Source: Burkholderiales bacterium (lineage in GTDB: Bacteria; Pseudomonadota; Gammaproteobacteria; Burkholderiales; Burkholderiaceae_C). From it: 37,863 nt of DNA. The DNA is taken from the NCBI GenBank assembly GCA_016000195.1, contig JAECRO010000014.1, positions 1-37,863 on the forward strand. The letters are read 5' to 3'. Positions 27,579 through 36,197 of this stretch are shown here, in pieces. A program made the position numbers and the translations under genes. The notes beneath the pieces are model-generated. The model was not told the DNA's origin. It searched no databases and worked only from the letters and a program-made list of their open reading frames with translations. Position 1 is the stretch's first letter. Every line of letters begins with the position of its first letter.

Positions 27579-27579
<1 letters not shown>
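26845..27579 (+). CDS. ABC transporter ATP-binding protein (MacB/LolD-type)
   Basis: This 244-residue ATPase powers the export complex. Walker A is GPSGSGKST (43-51), the Q-loop FQGFNLL (94-100), the signature LSGGQ (147-151), Walker B VLLADEP (about 167-173) and the switch His is in VTHEPDMAAYAKR. The CLDTPTTGEYLFNG segment is typical of the MacB/LolD/FtsE branch, whose members drive mechanotransmission across the envelope. In MacB the ATPase is fused to the permease; here they are separate genes whose stop and start overlap (TGATG at 27577-27581). Confidence 0.94.
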
Positions 27580-28787
<1,208 letters not shown>

Positions 28788-28845
28788 GCCCGGCCCGGGC
28801 GGCGCCGGGCACGCCTGGCCGGCTGCGCCGTCTGGGCGCTCAAGG

Positions 28846-29025
28846 CTATTCGCTGTCCTGCGCGCGCAGGCGCTGGCTGGTCAGGGCAGAGGCCGTTGTC
28901 TTACGCGCCTCAAGGGCGGCAAGCTCATGCTTCAACTGCATCACCAGGTCATCGTTGTCGCCATAACGGAAGCGCATTTTCCTGCAGAGCCTTTCCATGT
29001 TTTGTTGATGTTTGTGTTTATTCAA
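28846..29025 (-). CDS. Small hypothetical protein (59 aa, TTG start)
   Basis: This short, highly charged protein reads NKHKHQQNMERLCRKMRFRY then GDNDDLVMQLKHELAALEAR. I place the start at the TTG at 29025 because GGGAG lies 8 bases upstream; an internal ATG (residue 10) lacks a ribosome site. The MQLKHELAALEAR segment is likely helical or coiled coil. No family is recognised. It converges on the permease gene with 58 bases between stops. Confidence 0.55.
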   Translation of the reverse strand: MNKHKHQQNMERLCRKMRFRYGDNDDLVMQLKHELAALEARKTTASALTSQRLRAQDSE

Positions 29026-29069
29026 GCGCGTTCTCCCTGTAAAAATCAGCAATGGCATCCAAGACGGCT

Positions 29070-29714
29070 TCAGGCCGCGTAACTCAGTACCGCGAAAGTG
29101 TGGCAACCCGTGCCCGCCGCGACGAACCCATGCCAGACCGCATGGGTGTACCTGATCCGGGCGTCGAGCACGAAAAACACAACGCCAGAAGTGTAGGCCA
29201 TCCCGCCGGCCACGAGCCACAGCAGGCTCGGCCGCGGGACATGCCTGAGAAGCGGCACCGCCGCCACCAGCACCAGCCAGCCCATCAGGACGTACAGGCC
29301 CGTCGAGAGCCAGGGGTGCGTCAGCCGGTCAACCGCCTTCAGCACCACGCCAATGGCCGCCAGCAGCCACACCAGGCCAAACAGCGTCCAGCCCCCTGCG
29401 CCCCCGAGCGCACCCAGCGCGAAAGGCGTGTAGCTGCCGGCAATGAACAGGTAAATCGCGCCGTAGTCGAGCTTCAGGAAGACGCGCTTGGCGCGGCCAT
29501 CGGGCAGCGCGTGGTAAATCGTCGAGGTCAGGTAGAGCAGCACCATCGTCGCGGCAAAGACGACGACGCCGGCAAAGCTCGCGGCACTCCGGTGGCGCGC
29601 CGAAGCCATTAAAAACGGCAGGGCGCCGACAGCGGCCAGCAACGCGGCCCCGTGGCTGACGCTGTTGGCGATTTCCTCGCCCAGGCTTTGCGGACGTTTG
29701 GTCATGCCGCACAT
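29070..29714 (-). CDS. Hemolysin III family membrane protein (PAQR/YqfA-like)
   Basis: This integral membrane protein of 214 residues has seven predicted membrane segments and the PAQR family residues: EEIANSVSHGAALLA near the start (Glu and His), STIYHAL with Ser/His, KLDYGAIYLFIAGSYTPFAL with the conserved Asp, and THAVWHGFVAAGTGCHTFAV with the paired His near the end. These residues form a metal site in eukaryotic PAQR receptors. The bacterial role is not settled, and the name hemolysin comes from one Bacillus protein. An alternative ATG at residue 4 (MTKRPQ) is equally possible. Confidence 0.9.
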   Translation of the reverse strand: MCGMTKRPQSLGEEIANSVSHGAALLAAVGALPFLMASARHRSAASFAGVVVFAATMVLLYLTSTIYHALPDGRAKRVFLKLDYGAIYLFIAGSYTPFALGALGGAGGWTLFGLVWLLAAIGVVLKAVDRLTHPWLSTGLYVLMGWLVLVAAVPLLRHVPRPSLLWLVAGGMAYTSGVVFFVLDARIRYTHAVWHGFVAAGTGCHTFAVLSYAA

Positions 29715-29818
29715 TTTGCACGCCGGGCATGAAGGAAATTTGTCATCAAAAAGTCATTCGGGTCGGGAATGCTGCAGTAGCGGCATGTCGCCGCTGACAT
29801 CCATTTTGGGAGCCTCCT

Positions 29819-30124
29819 TTGACCAATGCACACATTCCAGAAATTCTTGCCGGCTCTTCCGTGGAGTTGACCGACGAGTACACCGAAGAAGAATACGAAA
29901 GCATGGGCGACCATCACCGCATGGCGGCCCGCCACTTCGCCGCAGCCGCCAAACACCACCTGTCAGCCGCCGCCGCCGATGACGAAGGCGACAACGAAGC
30001 GACGGCCCGCCACGCCTACGCCGCCTACCGCCACCAGCTCAACGGGGTGCAATACGCCGAAATTGCCACCATGGACAACGAAAGCCTGGAAGACGAAGAA
30101 GACGCGGCGGCCGACAACAGCTGA
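29819..30124 (+). CDS. Hypothetical acidic, His/Ala-rich protein (101 aa, TTG start)
   Basis: This small protein starts at a TTG at 29819 with GGGAG about 6-10 bases upstream. It reads TNAHIPEILAGSSVELTDEY then EEEYESMGDHHRMAARHFAA. A helical Ala/His segment (about residues 32-50: HHRMAARHFAAAAKHHLSAA) is followed by a second helix and a strongly acidic tail (ESLEDEEDAAADNS). Spaced His residues could bind metal, but no family is recognised. It stands alone, divergent from the hemolysin III gene. Confidence 0.65.
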   Translation: MTNAHIPEILAGSSVELTDEYTEEEYESMGDHHRMAARHFAAAAKHHLSAAAADDEGDNEATARHAYAAYRHQLNGVQYAEIATMDNESLEDEEDAAADNS

Positions 30125-30201
30125 CAGGCGCACGGGCGGGCCAGGCTGTGCGCATGAAACCGACTGAGGCGCCGCAGCATGAGTGAGCCGAATGACGACT
30201 C

Positions 30202-30305
30202 TCAAAAAGATAGCTGCTTGCGCCCGCCCCTATTGCGCAAAAGCCTTATTTGATGCGTAAACCCCGGTTAAAGGCAGCCGTGGCGCGCGGGACGGGCGCC
30301 GGGCC
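30202..30305 (+). repeat. Long copy of the dispersed repeat, downstream of pfp
   Basis: It starts TCAAAAAGATAGCTGCTTGC and includes TATTGCGCAAAAGCC. Its similarity to the copy at 31700-31805 continues past the usual TTTGAT end into TAAAGGCAGCCGTGGCGCG and GGCGCCGGGC. The two copies are in direct orientation around the pfp gene. Confidence 0.7.
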
Positions 30306-30318
30306 GCGCGGGGCGGCT

Positions 30319-31539
30319 TCAGCGGCCGGGATTCAACACCCTGGCCACCGGATGGTGGCGCAGCCTGAAGGCGTCGGGCATGCCGGAGCCCAGCAGCGGA
30401 CGCAAATACATCCTGAAGGCATCGGTCACGTCGGTGCCGCTGGCCGAGATGAATTCATCCTCCATCACCCGCGTCTTGCCGGCCACCGCATCCAGCGGCA
30501 GCAACTCGTAATCGACTGAATAAAACCCGGTGCGCTTGATCGCCACCGAGCCGTCCTGCGTGCCCCACATCGCGAACTGCACGGCTTTTTCGCCGACCTC
30601 GCGCGCTTCGCGCTGGTCCACGTCGGACACGCAGCCGATGAAGGAGCGCTGCAAATAGCCGAAGGTGTCGCCGCGCACCCGCTTGATGCCCAGCCTGGCC
30701 TTGATCTCCTCGCACAGCAGGTCGGCCAGCGCGCCGTTGCCCGACAGCTGCACGTTGCCGTGGGCGTCGTGCTCCAGCTCCCTGGCCAGCAGGCTGGCAA
30801 TCGGCGCGCCCGAGGCATCGTGGATGCCTTCGGACACGGCGATCACGCAGCGCCCGAAGCGCTCGTAAGCCGCCTTCACGTCGGCCAGGAAATTCTCCAG
30901 CACGAAGGTGCGCTCGGGCAGGTAGATCAGGTGCGGTCCGTCGTCGGGAAACTTCTTGCCCAGCGCGGAGGCCGCCGTCAAAAACCCGGCATGCCGGCCC
31001 ATCACCACGCCCACGTACACGCCCGGCAGCGCCGCGTTGTCCAGGTTGGCGCCGGCAAAGGCCTGCGCCACGAAGCGCGCGGCCGATGGGAAACCCGGCG
31101 TGTGGTCGTTGCCCACCAGGTCGTTGTCAATGGTTTTGGGAATGTGGATGCAGCGCAGCGGGTAGCCGGCTTTTTGCGCCTCCAGGCTGACGATGCGCAC
31201 CGTGTCCGACGAGTCGTTGCCGCCGATGTAGAAGAAGTGCTCGATCTGGTGCGCCTGCAGCACCTTGAAGATTTCCTGGCAGTAGCGCATGTCGGGCTTG
31301 TCGCGCGTCGAGCCCAGCGCCGAGGACGGCGTGCCGGCGACGAGTTCGAGGTTGTGGCTGGTTTCCTGCGTCAGATCGACGAAGTCTTCATTGACGATGC
31401 CGCGCACGCCGTGGCGCGCGCCGTAGATGCGCCTGACCTCGCCAAAGCGCCGCGCCTCCAGCGCCACGCCGACCAGCGACTGGTTGATCACCGCCGTCGG
31501 GCCGCCACCCTGGGCGACGAGAATTTTTCCGGAAGTCAT
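30319..31539 (-). CDS. pfp: 6-phosphofructokinase, pyrophosphate-dependent type
   Basis: This enzyme phosphorylates fructose 6-phosphate to the 1,6-bisphosphate, reversibly when PPi is the donor. The 406 residues carry GGGPTAVIN (11-19), GGNDSSDT (106-113), PKTIDNDL (134-141) and MGRHAGF (180-186). Lys135 in PKTIDND and Asp109 in GGND replace the Gly residues of ATP-dependent enzymes (PGTIDND, GGDG), so PPi is the expected donor; this follows from known family rules. Asp138 is the catalytic base. Start at the ATG at 31539. The gene stands alone between two direct copies of an intergenic repeat. Confidence 0.93.
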   Translation of the reverse strand: MTSGKILVAQGGGPTAVINQSLVGVALEARRFGEVRRIYGARHGVRGIVNEDFVDLTQETSHNLELVAGTPSSALGSTRDKPDMRYCQEIFKVLQAHQIEHFFYIGGNDSSDTVRIVSLEAQKAGYPLRCIHIPKTIDNDLVGNDHTPGFPSAARFVAQAFAGANLDNAALPGVYVGVVMGRHAGFLTAASALGKKFPDDGPHLIYLPERTFVLENFLADVKAAYERFGRCVIAVSEGIHDASGAPIASLLARELEHDAHGNVQLSGNGALADLLCEEIKARLGIKRVRGDTFGYLQRSFIGCVSDVDQREAREVGEKAVQFAMWGTQDGSVAIKRTGFYSVDYELLPLDAVAGKTRVMEDEFISASGTDVTDAFRMYLRPLLGSGMPDAFRLRHHPVARVLNPGR

Positions 31540-31958
31540 GGTTTTTCCTTGAAGGTTAGCCGGCTGGGGCCATCAAGCGCCGAATGCGGGCTGTTGGGGG
31601 GTCGAGGGGCTCGATGTCATCGTACACATCATGACGGGACTGGCCATGTTGGCGCGGGCTGGTTTTGCGGCCGGGAGGTTGCGAATGGCGCCAGTCAACT
31701 ATCAAAAAGATAGCTGCTTGCGCCCGTGTTTATTGCGCAAGAGGCTGATTTGATACAAAACCTGGGTAAAAGCGGCTGTGGCGCGGTGCAATAGGCGCCG
31801 GGCAAGGCCGAGGGTTCAGGACGCATGCTGCGCCGCCTCAACAGGCACGCGCGGACTTGATCCTATGCCCTCGGCCCTTGATATCGCTCAAGGCCGCGCA
31901 GCCAAACAAGTCAAAAATGTCGTGAAACTTTCCCTGTTGACGATAGTGGAGGTAACTG
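31540..31958. other. Intergenic region pfp - PNPOx-like gene
   Basis: This 419-bp stretch holds the long dispersed repeat copy (31698-31805). The remaining ~150 bp on each side contain divergent promoter space and no supported ORF; the reading frames crossing it are antisense extensions of pfp. Confidence 0.6.
31698..31805 (+). repeat. Long copy of the dispersed repeat, upstream of pfp
   Basis: ATCAAAAAGATAGCTGCTTG is followed by CGCCCGTGTTTATTGCGCAA, GAGGCTGATTTGAT and an extension TAAAAGCGGCTGTGGCGCGG. It is the direct-orientation partner of 30202-30305. Confidence 0.75.
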
Positions 31959-32411
31959 ATGGACGACGAAATCAGACAAAAAATCCTGGCGCTGCTGGAC
32001 CAGCATCGAATCATGACGGTGGCGACGCTGCGGCCCGATGGCTGGCCGCAGGCAACGACGGTCGGCTACGTGAACGAAGGCTTGACCTTGTATTTTCTCT
32101 GCGGGCTGGACAGCCAGAAGGCACAAAACCTGGCGCGGGATGATCGGCTCTCGCTGACGATTGACCATGACACGGCGGACTTGATGGCGATCACCAGCCT
32201 GTCGATGGCCGCACGCGCGCAGGCGGTGCAGGACCGGGCCGAAGCGGAAAAAGTCTTGCGCATGCTGCCGCTGAAATACCCCGAGGCAGGGCCTCTGCCG
32301 CTCAAGATGCCAAGCCCGGACGAAATCCGCATCTTCCGCGTCACGCCCTCGGTCATTTCCGTTCTTGATTACTCCAGGGGCTTCGGGCATACGGACCTCG
32401 TCATTTGCTGA
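31959..32411 (+). CDS. Pyridoxamine 5'-phosphate oxidase-like (split-barrel flavin) family protein
   Basis: This 150-residue split-barrel protein probably binds FMN or a related cofactor. The opening block DQHRIMTVATLRPDGWPQAT then TVGYVNEGLTLYFLCG is the standard beginning of the fold, and NLARDDRLSLTIDHD follows as the next strand pair. Known members include PdxH-like and F420-binding enzymes; the C-terminal motif of genuine PdxH is absent, so the substrate is unknown. GGAGG lies about 7 bases before the ATG. The protein ends VIC without further domains. Confidence 0.85.
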   Translation: MDDEIRQKILALLDQHRIMTVATLRPDGWPQATTVGYVNEGLTLYFLCGLDSQKAQNLARDDRLSLTIDHDTADLMAITSLSMAARAQAVQDRAEAEKVLRMLPLKYPEAGPLPLKMPSPDEIRIFRVTPSVISVLDYSRGFGHTDLVIC

Positions 32412-32507
32412 TGGCGTCGTTCGCACGGCCTTGATGCCATCCGCGACCCGATGTATTCCTGAGCCCATGGGACTCAAGTCCGACAGCCTCCTGGATTGCA
32501 AGGTGCG

Positions 32508-32888
32508 TCAGCGTGGCGGGATGCCGCGATCGGGGTCTTCGCCATCCTTTGGCGCATTGTCAGCAGGGGGCGTGCTTTCTGGATTGACCAACTCGCCGGC
32601 GGCGCCGCCGCCGATAGCGCCGGCCACAGCTCCAATCGTGCCGCCAACCAATATACCGACCGGACCCGCAACCGCGGCACCCACGGCTGCACCTGTCGCA
32701 ACACCTGCCACCAAGCCGCCGCCCATCAGGGCGGACTTTGACTCCCGCTCGGCTTCCTCGGGGTCAAGGGCCACCTGGGCGGCAGGGTCCGGATCCTGGG
32801 ACGGAACACCATGTCCAGGAACGGCCTGCTCGGCAAGGTCTGGGTCAACAGGTTTTACGTCTGTCGGCTGAGTGCTGGATGAGTTCAT
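32508..32888 (-). CDS. Glycine-zipper protein
   Basis: This 126-residue protein has an acidic, proline-rich N-terminal half (about 1-50, no signal peptide). A glycine-zipper membrane hairpin follows (about 54-100): GGGLVAGVATGAAVGAAVAG and ILVGGTIGAVAGAIGGGAAG, with Gly/Ala every fourth residue, then a short polar tail. Such proteins insert in membranes as tight helical hairpins; this one resembles uncharacterised bacterial glycine-zipper proteins. AAGGAG lies 7 bases before the ATG at 32888. Function unknown. Confidence 0.75.
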   Translation of the reverse strand: MNSSSTQPTDVKPVDPDLAEQAVPGHGVPSQDPDPAAQVALDPEEAERESKSALMGGGLVAGVATGAAVGAAVAGPVGILVGGTIGAVAGAIGGGAAGELVNPESTPPADNAPKDGEDPDRGIPPR

Positions 32889-33115
32889 GTGCGCTCCTTC
32901 GGGAAGTTAATGCGTAGACGAGCGGGACGCTCGCTGCAACACCGTTGTAAATCCCGTACCACGCCGTGCGCGTGGTCCAAGAGACTGCAACACTGTCAGA
33001 CAAGCTCCAGTTGCACCGCCACCCTTGGCGCACGCCATGACGCGCTCGCAACGGATTACGTCACCTGTTTTACCGCCGGCCGCACACCGCATGCCAGATA
33101 ACGCTCTTCAGCCAC

Positions 33116-33172
33116 ACAAAATGATAGCTACTCACGCCCGTCCCTATTGCGCAAAAGCCATATTTAACCTGA
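33116..33172 (+). repeat. Dispersed intergenic repeat copy
   Basis: AAAATGATAGCTACTCACGC then CCGTCCCTATTGCGCAAAAG, a diverged copy. It lies in the 490-bp gap 32889-33378, where 32889-33115 holds no gene I can support. Confidence 0.65.
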
Positions 33173-33203
33173 TTAGACACATCCCTCAGCCAGGTATAAA
33201 AAG

Positions 33204-33279
33204 CGTCATTCCCGCGAAGACGGGAATCCAGTAGCCAGCGCCTTGAAAACCATGGATTCCCGCCTTCGCGGGAATGACG
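33204..33279. repeat. Palindromic CGTCATTCCCGCG element
   Basis: Arms of 27 bp at 33204-33230 and 33253-33279, with one mismatch, enclose a 22-bp loop. The outer sequence CGTCATTCCCGCGAAG and inner GGGAATCCA match a repetitive hairpin common in many proteobacterial genomes, probably a MITE-like or REP-like element. The transcript would form a strong hairpin. Confidence 0.85.
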
Positions 33280-33329
33280 AGCGGGTTAAAGACTGCGGGC
33301 AAAAAACCCACTTCCACCACTTTATTTAA

Positions 33330-33350
33330 AATTATGCATACGCCATAATT
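33330..33350. promoter_or_regulatory. Inverted repeat in the AT-rich promoter of the orphan ATPase
   Basis: AATTATG (33330-33336) and CATAATT (33344-33350) form a perfect 7-bp inverted repeat with a 7-bp spacer in an AT-rich stretch ending about 30 bases before the ATPase start codon. Candidate operator; no regulator gene is adjacent. Confidence 0.4.
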
Positions 33351-33378
33351 ATCAAAGCAATCAGAAACCTCATAAACC

Positions 33379-34569
33379 ATGACCTTCCGCCGCACCGCCC
33401 TCGCACAGGAAATGGCCAAGCAGCTGCTTCGGCCCACTTTTCTCGACACCTCGCTGCGCTCCGGGCTCTTTCTGTCCGGGCAGCGGCGGGTCGGCAAAAC
33501 CACTTTTCTGGCCACCGACCTGATCCCGGCGCTGCAGGATTTGGGGGCCATCGTCATTTACGTCGATCTGTGGAGCCAGCCGCAAGCCAACCCGGCGGAC
33601 CTGGTTCACGGCGCCATCCGCAAGTCGTTGAATGAGCTGCAAACCCCCGAGTCAGGAATGCTCCAGAAACTGAAACGGGTTTCCAGCCTTGAGGCGGGCG
33701 CTGCGGGCTTCAAGTTTGGCTTCAAGCTGGCCGATGTGGGCAAGGAAGGCGGCGTCAGCCTGGCGCAGGCGTTCACGGAACTGATTGACCAGTCGAGAAC
33801 CGACCTGGTGCTGATCGTTGACGAGGTGCAGCACGCGCTGGGCAGCGCCGATGGCGACAACATGCTGCATGCGCTGAAAGCCGCGCGCGACGCCATCAAC
33901 ACGCGGCCCGCAACGCCGGGCTACTTTCTGTTCGTCGGCACCGGCTCGCACCGCGCGCGTGTTCAGGAACTGTCGCTGAAAGGCAACCAGGCGTTCAACG
34001 GCGCGGTGACGCATGAGTTTCCGGTGCTGGGGCTGGAATTCGTGGAATACGTCCTTGAACAGGTCAGGCCGCAACTGGGCGCCATGGCGCCTTCGGCCAG
34101 CGTCACCGAAGCGGCGTTCAAAAGGATGGGGAGCCGGCCCGAGGAGCTGATGAAAGCCCTGAATGTGTTGCGCGCCCTGCCCGAAGGCGCCAACCCCGAC
34201 GAACATCTGCCGACCATTGCCCAGTCGTTTGGCGCTGCGGCGGCCGACATCGAGTTGCAGAAGATCGAAGCTTTCGGCCCGCTGGCGCAGGCCGTTTTTT
34301 CACGCATCTGCGGCATCGGCGGCAACGTCAAGGGCGTGTTCACCGCCGACGCGCTGAAGGAGTATGCGGCCCGGATCGGACGGGAAGCCACGACCCAGGA
34401 AGTCCAGGGCGTGATTGGCCTGATGACGTCGGCCAACCTGCTGATGCGCGTCAGGCATGGGCACTATGGCGTGACGGACCCCTTTGTCGAAAAGGCGTGG
34501 GGAGCCCGGCTGCAGGCCGACAGGCTCTTGCGGCCTGATGCCGCGCCCGGCCCCGATGGCGCGCCTTGA
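33379..34569 (+). CDS. Orphan AAA-type P-loop ATPase
   Basis: This 396-residue ATPase has Walker A GQRRVGKTT (34-42) and Walker B LVLIVDEVQ (143-151) with the catalytic Glu149. A GTGSHR segment follows near residue 193 that may serve as sensor 1. The C-terminal part (about 270-385) looks like a winged-helix region (KGVFTADALKEYAARIGREA). This order resembles the archaeal-type/ORC-like ATPases annotated only as ATP-binding protein. Between the two Walker motifs a segment rich in Gly/Phe/Lys (AAGFKFGFKLADVGKEGG) is unusual. It has its own AT-rich promoter beside a palindromic repeat and no partner genes. Function is unknown; a defence or mobile-element link is possible but not shown. Confidence 0.8.
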   Translation: MTFRRTALAQEMAKQLLRPTFLDTSLRSGLFLSGQRRVGKTTFLATDLIPALQDLGAIVIYVDLWSQPQANPADLVHGAIRKSLNELQTPESGMLQKLKRVSSLEAGAAGFKFGFKLADVGKEGGVSLAQAFTELIDQSRTDLVLIVDEVQHALGSADGDNMLHALKAARDAINTRPATPGYFLFVGTGSHRARVQELSLKGNQAFNGAVTHEFPVLGLEFVEYVLEQVRPQLGAMAPSASVTEAAFKRMGSRPEELMKALNVLRALPEGANPDEHLPTIAQSFGAAAADIELQKIEAFGPLAQAVFSRICGIGGNVKGVFTADALKEYAARIGREATTQEVQGVIGLMTSANLLMRVRHGHYGVTDPFVEKAWGARLQADRLLRPDAAPGPDGAP

Positions 34570-34704
34570 GCCGCCTAAACCCACGGGTGTATAACCCTAG
34601 TCCCCCTTCGGCCACGCGCCGCGCCTTTGCGGGCAGCGCGCAGGCCCGGGTACCCGAACAAAACCAGGCGCCTGCGAGCGCCGCAACATCAAGGAAGAAC
34701 CAAC

Positions 34705-35415
34705 ATGGGCGCGCAATGGAAAGCAAAAGGCAAGGACTTGGCAGCCAACGCCAGGGGCCGGCTGTTTGGAAAATTGTCCAAGGACATCATGATCGCGGCG
34801 CGCAACGGCGCTGATCCGGCTTCAAACGCGCGCCTGCGGCTGGTCGTGGAGCAGGCCCGCAAGGTCTCGATGCCCAAGGAAACGCTGGACCGGGCCATCA
34901 AGAAAGGCGCTGGCCTGACGGGTGAAACCGTTCATTTCGAGCACGTCATTTACGAAGGCTTTGCGCCGCACCAGGTGCCGGTGATGGTCGAATGCCTGAC
35001 CGACAACGTGAACCGCGCCGCCTCCGAGATGCGCGTGCTGTTCCGCAAGGGGCAGCTGGGCAGTTCGGGCTCGGTGGCGTGGGATTTTGCGCATGTGGGC
35101 ATGATCGAGGCCGAGCCGCTGGCGGCAGGCGCCGACCCGGAGCTGGCCGCCATCGAAGCCGGCGCGCAGGACTTCGAGCCGGGCGAGGAAGGCACGACGC
35201 TGTTCCTGACCGACCCGACCGACCTGGATGTGGTGAGCCGCGCGCTGCCGGCCCAGGGTTTCACCGTGCTGTCGGCCAAGCTCGGCTACAAGCCCAGAAA
35301 CCCGGTGGACCCGGCCTCCTTGAGCGCCGGGGATTTGCACGAGGTCGAAGCCTTCCTGGCCGCGATTGATGACAATGACGATGTGCAGAATGTGTATGTG
35401 GGACTGGCCGGCTGA
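34705..35415 (+). CDS. YebC/TACO1 family transcription/translation regulator
   Basis: This 236-residue protein is a YebC-family member. It has the N-terminal block [20 protein letters not shown] with [16 protein letters not shown], then [20 protein letters not shown], and the middle domain [21 protein letters not shown]. Intact YebC normally begins M-A-G-H-S-K-W; here it is MGAQWKAK, the variant seen in the second paralogue group (YeeN/PmpR-like). YebC proteins act as DNA-binding regulators or ribosome-associated factors that relieve polyproline stalling. I chose the ATG at 34705, with AAGGAAG upstream; the frame is open from 34627 without a ribosome site. Confidence 0.93.
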   Translation: MGAQWKAKGKDLAANARGRLFGKLSKDIMIAARNGADPASNARLRLVVEQARKVSMPKETLDRAIKKGAGLTGETVHFEHVIYEGFAPHQVPVMVECLTDNVNRAASEMRVLFRKGQLGSSGSVAWDFAHVGMIEAEPLAAGADPELAAIEAGAQDFEPGEEGTTLFLTDPTDLDVVSRALPAQGFTVLSAKLGYKPRNPVDPASLSAGDLHEVEAFLAAIDDNDDVQNVYVGLAG

Positions 35416-35433
35416 GTCTGGCCAGTCCCTTCT
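35400..35433 (+). terminator. Hairpin at the end of the YebC-family gene
   Basis: GGGACTGGCC (35400-35409) pairs perfectly with GGCCAGTCCC (35420-35429), followed by TTCTT. The left arm overlaps the last codons. The T tail is weak, so it may terminate only partly and allow some read-through to the dipeptidase gene 21 bases on. Confidence 0.6.
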
Positions 35434-35453
35434 TGCCCGAAACTTCAGGACTT

Positions 35454-36056
35454 ATGCCGACCCAGCCCCGCCTTCTTCACATCACCGAGCAGAACCATGA
35501 CGTGATCGTCGAGCTGATGTATGCCGGCGAGAACAACTTCACCGGCCAGGCCATCTACGAGCATCCGCTGTGCTTTTTGCATCCGCTGGCCGAAGCCGGC
35601 CTGCGCAAGGCCATTGCGGGCGCGCGGGACTTTGGCCTGCGGCTGAAGGTTCTGGACGCCTTCCGGCCGCAGGAAGCGCAGGAGGCTTTATGGGCGGTGG
35701 CGCCCAACCCGGACTACATCGCCGACCCGAAAAAAGGCTCGAACCACACGCGCGGCGTGGCGGTGGACCTGACGCTGGTCGGCCCCGACGGCCAGGCGCT
35801 CGACATGGGAACGCCGGTGGACACCATGAGCCCGGCGTCCCACCATTTTCATGAAGCCCATCCGGCGGCCATCCAGGTCAACCGCATGCGGCTGCTGACC
35901 GTGATGCTGGAGGCCGGCTTTGTGCATCATCCGCGCGAATGGTGGCATTACCAGCTGCCAAACGCGCACGCTTTTCCGCTGATCGACAGCCATGCCTTCA
36001 TGACCTGCCTGCACGCCAGCGGCCACGCGGCCCCGGCAGTTGCGGCGCACCCGTAG
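35454..36056 (+). CDS. ddpX: D-alanyl-D-alanine dipeptidase (VanX/DdpX family)
   Basis: This 200-residue zinc peptidase of the M15D family cleaves D-Ala-D-Ala. The family motifs are present: VLDAFRPQEAQ (catalytic Arg region), SNHTRGVAVDLTL with zinc-binding His and Asp, and EWWHYQL with the catalytic Glu and the second zinc His. No signal peptide is seen, as for cytoplasmic DdpX/VanX used to recycle D-Ala. There are no VanA/VanH-like neighbours, so a resistance role is not indicated. I start at the ATG at 35454 with AGGA upstream; a TTG at 35433 is open too. Confidence 0.92.
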   Translation: MPTQPRLLHITEQNHDVIVELMYAGENNFTGQAIYEHPLCFLHPLAEAGLRKAIAGARDFGLRLKVLDAFRPQEAQEALWAVAPNPDYIADPKKGSNHTRGVAVDLTLVGPDGQALDMGTPVDTMSPASHHFHEAHPAAIQVNRMRLLTVMLEAGFVHHPREWWHYQLPNAHAFPLIDSHAFMTCLHASGHAAPAVAAHP

Positions 36057-36067
36057 CGCGCCGGAAT

Positions 36068-36126
36068 GCTATTTTTTTAATAGCTACTTGTGCAGGCGTA
36101 CCATGCGCAAATCCCTGTTTTGATCA
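36068..36126 (+). repeat. Dispersed intergenic repeat copy upstream of the CDF gene
   Basis: GCTATTTTTTTAATAGCTAC followed by TTGTGCAGGCG and CATGCGCAAATCCCTGTTTT, just after the dipeptidase stop. Confidence 0.6.
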
Positions 36127-36173
36127 TTAATTTCCTTGGCCGGCATCGCCCCGCAGCATTGAAAGAAAAAACC

Positions 36174-36197
36174 ATGGCTATCGAGCAAGCGACATGA
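36174..36197 (+). CDS. Possible leader mini-ORF coupled to the CDF gene
   Basis: A seven-codon frame (MAIEQAT) ends in TGA that overlaps the CDF start codon as ATGA. The CDF start itself lacks a Shine-Dalgarno, while a purine-rich run (GAAAGAAAAAA) precedes the mini-ORF. Translational coupling is therefore plausible. Alternatively the mini-ORF is chance. Confidence 0.3.
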   Translation: MAIEQAT

